This document shows positions 16,381 through 29,569 of a DNA stretch of 64,000 nucleotides, one piece after another. A program made the translations under genes and the position numbers. Source of the stretch: Vitis vinifera (lineage: Eukaryota; Streptophyta; Magnoliopsida; Vitales; Vitaceae). Within the stretch, counting starts at the first letter, position 1, and every line of letters begins with the position of its first letter. The notes beneath the pieces were generated by a model. That model was given only the letters and a program-made list of their open reading frames with translations. It made no database searches and had not been told where the DNA came from. The stretch lies in assembly GCF_030704535.1 (NCBI RefSeq), contig NC_081820.1, forward strand, positions 24,112,001 to 24,176,000. The letters run 5' to 3'.

Positions 16381-17299
16381 TTAGAGCAGGGGCTCGTGAC
16401 TCGCAAACTTTGACTGAGTCATGTATTTTTTCGTATAGGTCTATAAATATTAACAAATTACGGGATTGAGATAAGCTTGTAAAGAAGATATTAAAATGTG
16501 TATGATAGTGAGATGAGCTTTCAGAGATAGAAAAATGGAGATGGAGGAGGAGTGGGAGACAATCAACATAGGATGCAAGTCTGTATCCTGGAAGTTTCCC
16601 TAGAATGCTGGCCATTATCATCACCTCACATTTCTTTTGGAATGATTCTAACGTGCGTGACTTTAGTTCAAATGACTTTTTGTAAAAAGAAGTGTATTTG
16701 ATAATGATTTTAAAAAATATTTTAAAAATTTTTAATCTTTAAATGATAAATTTTGTTAAGTATTAAAAGGGTTAGAAGCACTTTATAAAATCACTGCAGA
16801 ACGAACGAACTCTAAATTGTAAAAATATTTTTAGCATATTCATTTATTAAGTGTTTCTTTGTACACGGGTGAGTTTGACAATATTTTTACATTAAGCGTT
16901 TTTGATAGAAGTGTTTTATTTGAAAGTGTTTTTAAAAGAATAATTTATTTAAAAAACATTTTTAATATTTCTAATACTTAAAAATCAAATTTTTAACTAT
17001 TAAAAAAATTAAACATACTTTTAGAATCATTATCAAACCACTTTTAATTATAGTGCATCTAACAATCATTTAAAGAATTATTTTTAGTTTTTTTAATTTT
17101 AAAAATAAAATTTTTTAAGTGTTAAAAATATTCAAAACATTTTTAAAAATCATTATTAAACACAATTTTAGTAATTTCTCAATACTACATTATTTTTCAT
17201 ATTTTTAAAAATATTTTCTAAATTCCTTTAAACACTTAATGTTTTTTTTTTAAACAATTTAGACTAAAACTACCTTCTAGATAAGTTTTGTCACTTACC

Positions 17300-17660
17300 T
17301 GTGACTTTTTCATCTTACAGTCAAAGGAATCAAGTTGAGCAGGGTTGAAGCAGGCTGCTGGTTCCATTGAAGTCGTCTCCACCGAGCTTTTAATGCCTCT
17401 GAAAATGTCAAAAGTTGCAACTGGTGCGGGGCCTATCTCGACTCTGCTTTTCCCTTGTCTGAAGGAAACATGATTTGTTTAAGAAGATATGAAAATTGAT
17501 TTGGTTGACTGCGAGTCAATGAGTCTGCTGAGGAAACTTCACATACATGTAAAATAAAGAGGACAAAAATTACTTGCCGGCCAGATACAAGGTAGTCAGC
17601 AAAGAGCACCAAATACAGTTTACTTACGATGATGACATCATAGTTAAATAAAATGGTTTT
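17300..17660 (-). pseudogene. Decayed copy of the small two-exon frame
   Basis: This is homologous to 7781-8138. The first exon has an in-frame stop five codons after the equivalent ATG, and the second has indels, so the frame is not open. This shows that the unit 1 frame, if real, is not maintained in unit 2. Confidence 0.45.
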
Positions 17661-17689
17661 GATTTTCAATATATGAAATGTAACAATTC

Positions 17690-18137
17690 AAAGCTACCCC
17701 AATCTCAATTATTGTTTTTTATAATATTTATAATGCATCTTAACTTATATAATAATATTTATTTATTTATTTTTAAATCAAATTATATTATATTATATTA
17801 TATTATATATATTTCATTTTAAAAAATAAATTTATATTTATTCTTTTATTATTATCTTGAAATTTTATCTTATTTGTTATTTAAATTTTCGTATAAATAC
17901 ATTAAAAAAGTTTTTTTTTTTAAAATAGATTTTGAATTATGTAGTCCAACCAACCTAAATTTAACTTGATCAATTTGAGTCTAATTTGAATAATCCGAAC
18001 TCAATCTAAGTTTGAACTTGAGTTTGAATATCTCATGTTAGAGTTTAGGTGAGTTAAGTTCGGGTTGATTATTTCTTAATTTGGGTTGGCCTCAGGTTAG
18101 TCATTAATTTGATCAACCCGTCCAAATTGTAACCCTA
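17690..18137. other. AT-rich spacer with repetitive hydrophilic-looking segment
   Basis: TATTA microsatellite-like sequence (about 17785-17810) is followed by a GAGTTTGAAT/GGGTTGA-rich segment of the kind common in dispersed plant repeats. No homology to the chitinase units and no gene is seen. It separates unit 2 from the truncated unit 3. Confidence 0.4.
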
Positions 18138-18217
18138 ATATAAAGTAAATTTATATATTTTTTATATAAAATTATTATTACTTTTTATTTTTTAAAAATA
18201 TCCAAATGATTTTTTTT

Positions 18218-19023
18218 GAGGAAAATGTTGCGATAAATCCCCGATATAATGGAAAAAAGGGCCAAAAAAAGATGAAAATCACTGGTCAAATCGTTACAGT
18301 GAGCTATAGTGCACCCTCAAATTTCTCCTTCTTTTGTGCTGTTGAAAGGGATTCGGGGTTCAACGCTTCCAACCACTAGGGCAAGCTTGCCCTTTGTTAA
18401 ATAGATTGTACTTAAAATATATATTCAAAGTCATCATGTAAAGAAATTTTTAAAAGAATATTTTAGAGGGCAAATTAAATATAATTATTTTATAATTAAA
18501 TAAAAAAATTTCTTTTAATTGATTACCAAAAATATAAAAATTATCATAATAATTTTTTTCACAGTGTTTTCAATATCATTAATGAATTAATTAAATATTA
18601 AAAAATTGTACATATATTATAATTTATTTTATATTATTTAATACAATTGAATTAAATGGATCATAATTTTAATATTAATATATATTTTTAAGTTAAACAT
18701 ATTATAATAAAATATCATAATATTATATATAATTTAATAATAAATGTATACTTATAAAATTCATATTTTTATTGTTGCATATGATATTATTATCAAATAT
18801 GATAAATCATATTATACATATATCAAATTCTTTAATAAAACAACTTAAAAATATCTATTATACTTTTAATTACATTTTTTATGAAGTTTTTTTTGTATTT
18901 TTATAAATTTTGATCAATTTTAGGCTTATCGATATTTTTTTTCAAAATATCCACGGATATATCTTCAATATATCCGTAAAATCGAAATACCAATATATCC
19001 GTGATTACTGATATTTTCATCCT
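18218..19023. mobile_element. Mutator-type non-autonomous element (MITE), ~806 bp
   Basis: This insertion is absent from the matching place in units 1 and 2. It is flanked by direct copies of TGATTTTTTTT (18207-18217 and 19024-19035), of a length typical of Mutator superfamily target duplications. The ends are imperfect inverted repeats (GAAAATG...GATATA against GATGAAAATATC...GGATATA). It is internally AT-rich with no coding capacity. A related diverged sequence is at about 62430-62834. Confidence 0.6.
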
Positions 19024-20114
19024 TGATTTTTTTTTCAATTTTTTCATAAACATCAAATAAAAAAACATTAATTTTTTTCCTTACCATTTTCTTTCCCTTG
19101 AACTTAACCTATTCTATACCCAGATTTGTTACTTAGCTCATTTTAGGTCTATGCCATCATATGGTATCAGTCCTTAACCCAGTGCAGGGCCCAATGTAGA
19201 CTCGTTCCCTCTTGGCCCAATATGGTTTGGCCGCTTTTTAACTTTATTTTATTTTATTTTATATTTTTTTTTCTAATTTAACTTTTATGCTAATTTTTTT
19301 CCTTTATTTTATTCTTGTTGCAATATTGTGGGGTGGCTATTACATGTAGTGGTATGATTTTTATTTATTTATTTTGGACATATTATTAATAGGGATGGAT
19401 GGCAACGAGATGGGTCATCCTATTTCAATCATGTCCCATTTATTTAAAATAATTTTTATCCCTACCCTATTAAAAAAAAAATGGCATGGGGTGAGGCTGA
19501 TATGCAAATTTCCTATATCCATCTTATCTGTCTTGTTTAATTTTTTCTGCAAGAATTTTTTTTTAAAAAAATATTAATTTTTTAATTACATTAAAGTAAA
19601 TAATTAAAATATTATAATTTTTTTTATTGAGAAGTAATTTATTATATATATATATATATATACACACACACATATATATTAAAAATAAAAATAAAATATA
19701 AATTAAATTAATTTTTAAAATTAATTTTATATTTAATCAGGCAGACACGAGACAAGAGAAGACATGAATATATATTTTGATGCAGGAATGATTTTGGATG
19801 GATTAAAGGAATGATCTTGCTCTAGCTATAGTGGTAATATCGTTAGGAGTAACAAAGTTTAATATGATTTGTTAATATAATTTGAACTTAAGATGTTTTT
19901 TCACAGGTTTAGATCAAGTATAAGCAAATTTGAGTCAAATTCATGTCGACTTATATAATCCATTTAATAAATAGACGGTTTTTGGGTCAATCTGTGTAAC
20001 ATAAATATAATTTGAATTAACCCAATTAATAATCTTATTGATTAACTTTAAACTATTTAATCTATATTTGACTCATTTTAAATTTGTTCTTAAATAGATA
20101 GGTCAATTAGTCAT

Positions 20115-21590
20115 GAAGTTAAAATAAAATAATTATTCATGTCAGGTTTGTATTGACCTTTGTAATAAAATAACGAGGCTTTAATTTTTCTAATGAATTA
20201 ATTATTTTGGGAAAGTAATTTTACTTGCATATAATTAGTTCATTATTTGTTTATTTTAAAATTTATTTTAAGATAAAAAGAAGAAGAAGAAGAAATGACC
20301 TTGTAAAGCAAACCAATTATTTTAGTAATTTGATGAACTTATTTGGACTTCAAAACCAAATGAAAGTAATTTTCTATACCAACCCACTTTTTTGCATGTA
20401 AATTCATTTTTGTAGGAAGAACCATTATTTTTATTTATTTATTTATTTATAGTTAATTTATTTTATTTGTTTTGTTGAGAAAACGATAATTCTATTTATT
20501 GTGGGTCAATTTTGATGCGGAAATTCAATTACCCGAGAAAAAAAAGCATGGGAAGTAATTGTATTTATATCATTTTTTTTTGTAAAAAGATATAATTTAA
20601 ATCTCGTAAATCAAATATTTTTAGATAGTTTTTTATTTTAAGTATCTTTTTGGTTTAACATATTATGGACATGTATTTTTCATATACATCCCTATTTGAT
20701 GACGAGACTCGTTTTTATGTGAAAATTTGATTTTTTTTTTTTTAAAGTTGGAGTTATTATTTATTTTTAAAAGAGAAGACAAAATAAGAAATAAAATTCA
20801 ATGTTTTTCAAATTAGATCAGTCATTGAACTAAAAAAGTTAATGGTTCATGGTTCAACTTTGTACATAACCAATAAATATATATAAAAAGATATTTACAA
20901 GAGTCCATAGAAATGAAACTAAATAGAAGCGATGAAAGAAAATGTGTACCTAAATAGGTTTACAACAAGTTTAATGCTCTCTTTTTGTTTAAGGTCTTAT
21001 GCTCTATTTATAGTCTTCTTGAGCCTCATTTTCTTTCATGAAATTTAATTCTCCACGTGTTACACATCTGTGCTAAGCCAGCATAGCTCAACTACTAGAA
21101 TACCAATAAGAGTAATGAAATGGGCCAATGTAAAACAAAAATGAGTCTAAAGTAAATATCAAAAAATACAAAGCTTTCAATAAGCCCCAAAACAACCCTC
21201 AAATTAGTCCAATAAATCTCACTAATAAAAATGAGCCCAAATTAATAAATGAAACCCAATAGAAATATCCAACATGCTATAGGTCTGAGTCCAAAATTCT
21301 AAATTAATAACCAATATATGAGTCCAATCAATCAAGGTAAAATGTAACAAACCAAAATAAATTCAATAAGGCCTAAATTCAATATCACAAAACCAAAATC
21401 CAATAATCAATGAATCCAAATAAAACCCAAGTCAAACCCAAATCGTAAATATGAATCAAGGTCCAAATGATATTTAAATCACCTAAGTTCAATGTAGACC
21501 CTTTATTTTGTTTCTTTAGTACATGTCCTATTGAGTACTCTTTCAATACTTCATAGTAATTCCTTGGTGGTCCATTGATACTCATTCAGC
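20115..21590. other. Unassigned AT-rich insert in unit 3
   Basis: Unit homology stops at about 20115. The following 1.5 kb is AT-rich, has no convincing gene and has no match elsewhere in the window that I could see. It may be part of the transposon-derived insertion that continues to 25400. Confidence 0.3.
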
Positions 21591-21599
21591 TTCTTTCTG

Positions 21600-24500
21600 A
21601 GCTACCTTTAGAAATCTTTTGGTTCAGGGACTCATCTAGACCCCACACTGTAACCTTGGCAACCCCTTGAATTTAGTTTAGTGTTTTTTTTTTTCACTTA
21701 GATGTTTCTAGGCTTAGGTCACACTTATGTTTGTTTGTTCTTGACTGCATGATTTTGAGTTTAAGGTGAGTATTTGGACTTGATTTCGATCATGAGAAGA
21801 AAATCAAGAGATGATTTTATATGTTGCATTATTTGAATATCTTGGTTACATACATGAGACTTGTATTTTGGTTTATTTTATTTATTTATTATTTATTATT
21901 TTTCTTATTTCTCAACCACATCATTTCTAACTTATATTTATTTTATTCTATTTTGCATGAGCAAATTGGTTGCATATTTTGGAAAGGAGAATCAAGGTCA
22001 CAAATTTTTAAGGAAAAATAAGGTCAAGAGGCTAGATTTTTTTTTTTTTTTTTTTTGTGGAATTGAGAATCAAAAAGAGAAGCTTTACCTTTCATGCATA
22101 GGGTGGATGGAGAAACCAAATAGAAAAGCAGTAGCTTGCATATGGGAGGTGGATCTAATTATGGGAAGAAGATAGCACCACGCGGCTGCATCTGGACGGC
22201 TGCCTCAAGCCATTGAAAGGCAAGAGCAACCCACGCCCATAAAAGGAGAGGATTATGCAAGAATAAGGATCTCGGCTGATTCTTGAGAGAGGGCAGATTA
22301 TGGGGCTGTGAGAAAAGAAAAAGGGAACCAAAGGGTGGAGGCAAGGGGGGATTCTGGACGACAAAAGAAGAAAAACAGAGGAGGGCAGACCATGCATCTC
22401 GGTTGATTCTTAGAGAGAGGAGCAGAATAGAGAGAGGGGGGAACATAAAACGAGGGCAGTGAAGAGCAAAGAAGAAGGAGAGAGAGGGGGAAGTGGAGGA
22501 GCAGGATAGCAGCAAAAGAAGAGAAGCAGAGGAAAGCTTTCCAGGTATGATCAGAAGATCTCTCATCTTCCGCTATTCTCTTTTCCTCTTGATTATTAGG
22601 TGTTATTTGCTACTTGATGTTTCTGTTGATTATTGGGTGTTTTCTTTTGCTGCTTGATGTTTGAGGAATCATGTTCAAATTTTGTTTAAACTCACCTTGG
22701 TACGTTCAGTTGTTTTTAATCCATTGAAAGAGCATGAAATGTGGCTTATTTGCTGTACTTTGCCTGTTTCTTCTCTGTTCTTCTTGGATTTCATTGCTAT
22801 CTTTCTGCGTCTATGTTTCTGCCCTTTTCCATCTTTGATACCTTAATCTTTGGAAGTCATAATAGCATGAATATCTTAAGAAAAGCTGAAACTTTGAAGA
22901 GGACCATGTACATTGTGGGTTGCTTGTGGGGTTTGGCACATGGCTGCAGTTTGTTGAATCAGATTGGATATTTCTTCTTCAAGGCAATAAAGTTGTTGGA
23001 ACGCGTTCCGGATGTGATTTAGTTGGATGCAGCGGTTGCTCCTACTTCTGGGGTTCTCTGTTCGCAGTATTCTGGGTTGTAGTTCTGGCGGGTTTTTCTT
23101 TATCTCAACAGTGGCAATACCTTCAATCAAAGCTACTGTCATGGAGGGATAATATCGTAAATATGATTAGTACCTTTCAAGCCAGCAGGATACACGAGAT
23201 GACTCCCAGGCAATGCAAAGATCTGTATACTCATCTGAAGGTGATGGTTTCTCTGGTTCTGATTTGGGTCTTGGCTCCACTTTCAGAAGCTCCATCTTTG
23301 TTTCATTCTCCTTTAAAATAATGAAGTAGTGGTACGAATCTGCTGAGGAAAGAATGTCATCTCCAATTGTACGCCCAACCTGTCTTTGGTTCATTCCCTT
23401 CACTTTTCGCGTGCATGTAGTTTCGGAAGTGCATGGTCTCCCTCATGAACTGCAGATTCTTGAACTTGGTTCCAGCAGATTACTGGTAATGGAGAACTTG
23501 CAAACTTTAACAAGAATCTCAAATAAAGAAGTTCCGTAAGCTGACCGAAGCTCATGAAAGTGTCGAACCATCTCGGGGCCTTCACTCCCTGAACACAGCT
23601 TAGGTTCTTATTTTTCCGTAAGCTGCAGCTGTACCAGAAAGCAATGGAACGGAGAAGACTCTCACCTCGGAATGTATTCATCATGGATACAGGGATAGGG
23701 GAACTACCACAATCTACCTAATTTCCTTTGTCCGTGAAGTTCTGTTTGAAAATAAGGTGCGTGAGCTCATGGGAGTGTGCGAGGATGAAATGAAAGTGAT
23801 TCATTAGATGGGAGAAAGAGTGGGCTCTTCTTGAAGTGAAATTATAGGACTGAAAGCTCCGCCGTTTGCATGAAGTCCTGTCATAGCTTCTCTGAGAGAT
23901 AATATAGCATTCCTTGAGCGCAATGCACTATTCCAGACAAAGCTTCAAGTAGCCGACAATGATCAGAAACCAAAGAATATGGAAGTGGTGGTTGGTGAAA
24001 ACAGCTTCCAAGAATTGAGAGAAGGTCAGGGCTGCTGAATGTACAATGGATTAGAAAGTGTTGAATAAGAAAGATCCAAAGCCAATAAATGCTTTGAAGC
24101 TAGAAACTAGGTTGAGACTGCTGAACATAGTTCCACCTGTCCGTCACCATCCTCCCCACGTGCATGCAGTTGTGGCCATGCATGTTCACCCTTCTTACCT
24201 CAATGCAGTCTTCTAAGTCCCAAACATGCAGCTCCTTGTTTTCCCAATTATTGAATTGATTTGTTTTCATCATTTTTTTATTTCTTTTACTTCAACCAAA
24301 ATAATAATAATAATAATAATCCAATAATTTTTTATATGCTTTTTAAAATTGGTTTTAAAACTTTGTTTTTGATAAATTCACTTCTTTTTAAATTCCACCT
24401 TAAAAATCTTTTCTAGTTTAATAAAAATCTTTTCTTCAAATTAACTTGCTGCCAATTTCCTTTTGGCATGCATTCTTTTATTTTTCTTGAAAAATATTTT

Positions 24501-25400
24501 TCTCAATTTTAATAAACATGGTTTAAATCCTATAATTAATGGAATTCCCCCAAATTTCTATGATCCCTCCTTCTTGACTATTAGGAATATGAAGCTTATG
24601 GACTTAATTCATGCAAAGATAAATTAGTCATTGGTGGGGCGCAAAACATGAGTTTTCTCCTTTCACTTTTGGCTGCTATGCTTAGTGAATATGGATTGAT
24701 CTTTGCCTTGCTCTATGACATACTTGTGATTATTCTATACTTGTTATTGTACACTAACCCTGATTCTCATGTAGTGTGTAATTGCCGGCCCAATGCTAAG
24801 GTACGTACCTAATCTTCAACTTTTGAAATTACATGAATATGCATGTTATTGTGAGTTATGTCCATACTTGATGCTATCTTTGATTGCCATGATGCTTGCT
24901 TGATTTTCTCTGATGAGATCCGTGTTATATATCTTGTTGTTTGAACTAACTCTGATGTCTTGTGATAGCGCTTAAGAAACATTCTAGGTATATACCCTAA
25001 CTCTTCTTTATGATTGCAATTTGAATTCTTGTTTGGAATGTTAATGTTAATAGAATTTTAGAATCACCTTAGCTTTTCTTGGTACCCTAAGTCAATAAGT
25101 CAATTGCCATATTTCCTTTAATCTAGCTAATAGAGACCTCCTTAGGTATTAAAGAGGTGTTACTTCTTTGAGATACCTTCCAAAAGGTAATATGATCCTT
25201 AGACCCAAACTCGGGCTTTTTGAAGATATGTTTTTTCAAAACTACGAAGTCAAATTTTCTTTTAGGGTTTTCTTTCTTGATTTATTTTCATTTTTAAAAT
25301 AATTTAAATAAGTGGCATATATATAGTCTTTCACCAACAAGAAATCATGAAAAATGCGGGTCTGCACTCAACCCAAAGTCCACAAATAACATCTAAATCA
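21600..25400 (+). mobile_element. Probable long-LTR retrotransposon remnant (Ty3/Gypsy type)
   Basis: The stretch resembles a long plant Gypsy LTR. It has a TATA-like CCATAAAAGG near 22236, a purine-rich leader (22280-22540) ending in a donor-like CCAGGTATG, and a right end with an AATAAGTGGC motif followed by ATCATGAAAAATGCGGG, a pattern I associate with the 3' end of Gypsy LTRs and leaders in grape. No protein domain is recognisable, and short frames on both strands look incidental. It is broken and old, and may be a solo LTR. Edges are approximate. Confidence 0.35.
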
Positions 25401-25479
25401 AGTAAATGCATACTTAAAAATAATGAAAATAATCAATAACAACCAATGTAATATAAAAATAAAATAACCAATTTCTTTA

Positions 25480-25800
25480 GGAAACCATGGATGGAAGGTG
25501 GCAAAGAAGTAGAAGTGAGGGAAAAGAGAAGAAAAAAAGAATAAAAAACATAAAATAAATAAAAAAAGAAAAAGAAAATATGTGAGGTGAGAAAGAAATA
25601 GAAAATGAAAGAAAATGAGAGAATAAGAGAGGTGGGGGGAAATGGGGGAGGGGTGGAGGGGTGGAGGGGAGTCATCGAAAATGATTGTTGTTAGTGGGGG
25701 CCATCGATCAATAGTGATGGTGGTGGTAGGTGAGAGTGGATGGGTGTGGAAAAAAAATATAAAAAAAGAAAAAGAAAAGAGAGTCTAATGACCAAAGAAA
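25480..25800. repeat. Purine-rich tract, unit 3, part 1
   Basis: This matches the start of the unit 1 and 2 tracts, including the GGATGGGTGTGGAAAA marker shared by all three. It is separated from the rest of the tract by the Gypsy remnant at 25990-26405. Confidence 0.7.
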
Positions 25801-25989
25801 AGATGCAAAGTTGAGAAAACAATTTTTTCTTATTGACAATATTTTTTCATTGTCTTTCCCATTGCACTCTCCTTATTTTATATAAACTATTAAATAGAAA
25901 TAGAAACGGAATAAAATAAAAACTAATTCTAAGGATTCTTTATTTCCTTAACTAATTAGGAATAGAAACCAAAAATTGAGGGATCCTAG

Positions 25990-26405
25990 GGATCCTTTAT
26001 TTGGGTCGTAACATTCTCTTCCCCGTTAAAAGAAGGAAATCCTCTTAATGGGTGATAATTGACTATTCTAATTCATTCTGATTCCCATAGAGTTCAATGT
26101 ACTCTCTCCACTTTTGTTAGAGTCCTTGACTTCCTTGAGAATTGCCTTCATTGTCCCTTCCTACAACAAGGCTAACCCAATGGTTTGGGCTAGTGTGTGT
26201 GGTCGAAACATGGTGACTTGATTTTTAATTGCTTCTTTCAAGCCATTAATGAAACATTAACAAAAAATTCATTTGACAACTTGCTAGTTTTGGCCATCAA
26301 CGCTTCAAACTACTTTTGATATGCCCTAACCATAAAAACTTGTTTCAATTTGGTTATTTGCCTAATAGGGTTATTGTAAACACTAGGGACAAACCTATAA
26401 ACAAC
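25990..26405 (-). mobile_element. Ty3/Gypsy remnant (gag-side fragment)
   Basis: Read on the minus strand, the block contains a gag-like stretch (AYQKYFEALMAKTSKL-type wording, as in Retrotrans_gag proteins). It also has a TTTTAACGGGGAAGA segment typical of sequence beside Gypsy LTR ends. It is a short, broken fossil embedded in the purine tract of unit 3. Confidence 0.45.
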
Positions 26406-26429
26406 ATTTATAGAAAACTGTGTCTAGAG

Positions 26430-27340
26430 AAAATGAAAGAAGTGAAAAGTGAAAAAAATGAGAGGAGAAAAAAAAAAGGGGAGAGTTCGGTATAAATGAG
26501 AGAAAAAAAAAAGAGGAAAAAATAAGGAAAGAAAAAAAAAAAAAAGAAATAAAAGAGAAAAATAAAAGAAGTGAAAAGGGTAAAGAGCGAGGAGAGAAAA
26601 AATGGGAAGAGAAGAAATGGAGAGTCAGGTGTGAATGAGAGGAAAAGAAACGTGATAAAAATGAAAGAAGAGAAAATGTTAAAGAGTGAGGAGAGAAAAT
26701 GGGAAGAGAAAAGAAAAAAAGGGAGAGTTAGGTGTGATGAGAGGAAAAGAAACATGAGAAAAATGAAAGAAGAGAAAAGGGTAAAGAGTGAGGAGAGAAA
26801 AAATGGGAAGAGAAAAAAAAAGGGGGGGAGAGTCAGGTGTGAATGAGAGGAAAAGAAACATGAGAAAAATGAAAGAAGTGAAAAGGGTAAAGAGTGAGGA
26901 GAGAACAAATGGGAAGAGAAAAAAAAGGTGTGAATGAGAAGAAAAAGAAACTTGAGAAAAATGAAAGAAGTGAAAAGGAAAATATGAGATGAGAGAAAAA
27001 ATGGGAGAGTCGGGTGTGAAATGGGGTAAAAACAAGGAAAGAAAAATGAAAGAAGTGAAAAGGAAAAATGAGAGGAGAGAAAAAATAGGAAGAGAAAAAA
27101 AGGGGAGAGAGGCGGATGTGAATGAGAAAAAAAAAAGAGGGAAAAACAAGAAAAGAAAAAAGAAAAAAAAAGAAAGAAAAAGAGAGAAAAATGAAACAAG
27201 TGAAAATTAAGGGAAAATGGGATGAGAGAAAAAATGGCAAGAGAAAAAAAATGGGAGAGTTGGGTGTGAATGGGAGAAAAAAGAAGGGAAAAACAAAAGA
27301 AGAAAAAGAAAGATAAAAGGAAAAATAAAAAATGAAGTAA
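26430..27340. repeat. Purine-rich minisatellite, unit 3
   Basis: Tandem copies of a roughly 95-105 bp unit are built from GTAAAGAGTGAGGAGAGAAA, ATGGGAAGAG, GAGAGTCAGGTGTGAATGAG and ATGAAAGAAG elements. They are clearest between 26570 and 26970, and more diverged copies continue to about 27340. It is almost purely A/G with short GTGT interruptions. The minus-strand frames of 156-263 codons across it are Phe/Ser/Leu low-complexity artefacts. Confidence 0.85.
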
Positions 27341-28365
27341 AAAATAATCAAATAAACAAATAATAATAAAACAAACTAAAATAAAATAAAAAAGTGAGAA
27401 TAGGTTTATTACAAATTTTGGGATTTACAACTATTTTAACAAATTTATTTATTTATTTATGCATTTATCTAATTATCATTATCACTATCCAAGTTGTCCA
27501 TTCATCCCCTTAATCCTTATCTATCCCTTTTTACTTGATCATCATTTTGATTATCATTTTTTCCACTAGATTAATATATGTGTACTGTTTGCTATTATGA
27601 TATGGTATCAAATAGCTAATTAATAAATTATTTGTTTTTCATCAACTCTTTTAATAAAGGTTGAGATTAGCTTGGGCTTAGTCATAATCTTGCCCTAGAC
27701 TGAATTATGGCTTTAATTCTATTATTTTATTTAAAAAAATTAAAATAAGATAAGTAGTAAGCCTGCATCTTTTTCTAAAAAATAAAATAAATGAAACTTT
27801 TAAGGCTATGTTTGATATGTGAAAGTTCAAAGGAAAAAAAGAGAAAATTTTGAAATAATTTTTCCTATATATATATATTAAGGAAAAATTATAATTTTTT
27901 TATTTACCTATAAAAAATACAACAAATAATATTATTTTTAAGGTGTTAAGAGCATGTATATTGAAACTAAATTTTACAAACTTAAACTTTTAAAAAATCC
28001 CGTCCTTCTATAACATGCACCAAAACTTTTAAGTAAATGGGTAAACCTAAATTTTTTTTTATATATAAGTAAAATATAAAAATTATTATTATCATTTTAT
28101 GTTTGTAAAGAAAATAAGAAGTGAGACTAATTGGCATCCATTGGGAATCATTGGCCCATTTTAGGTTGGAAAATCTAAGCCTTCTTAGTCACGCATAGCG
28201 AAATTGATCATATTTAAAAGGAAAGTCAAGGTCAACTGTTTCCAATTTTCCATACAATATTCCCCATAATTTTCTCTTTCAATTTATCCATACATTCATC
28301 AAGGATGAAAGCTTATTCAATCTATTACTATTGATATAGATACACTAAGCAGAGAAAGACCCAGT

Positions 28366-29321
<956 letters not shown>

Positions 29322-29569
29322 GAGTTCTAGAGTTGAGGGTCGTGACTCGCAAACTTTAACCGAGTCATGTCTTTTCTCGTTGGCTCTATATTAACAAATA
29401 ATAAGATTGTGAGAAGCTTAAAGACGATATTAAAATGTTATGATAATTGAGATGGGCTTCTAGAGACAGATAAATGGAAATGGAGGAAGAGTGGGAGACA
29501 ACCAACATAGGATCATGCAAGCCTTTTTCCTAGAAGTTTCCCTAGAATGCTGGGCATTTTCAGGACTTA

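Noticed and set aside
22155-22566. Overlapping minus-strand frames at 22.2-22.6 kb
   Set aside because: They lie over a purine-rich leader-like stretch of the LTR-type insert, and their composition is low complexity. No domain is seen.
23800-24010. Coiled-coil-like phrase (SLRDNIAFLERNALFQTKLQ) suggesting a BPC-type transcription factor relic
   Set aside because: The stretch is short, broken and embedded in LTR-like sequence, and I could not align it with any family.
26408-27351. Long minus-strand open frames (up to 263 codons) across the purine tract
   Set aside because: They are Phe/Ser/Leu-only translations of an A/G minisatellite and overlap in several frames. The same happens in 4558-5322 and 13951-14488.
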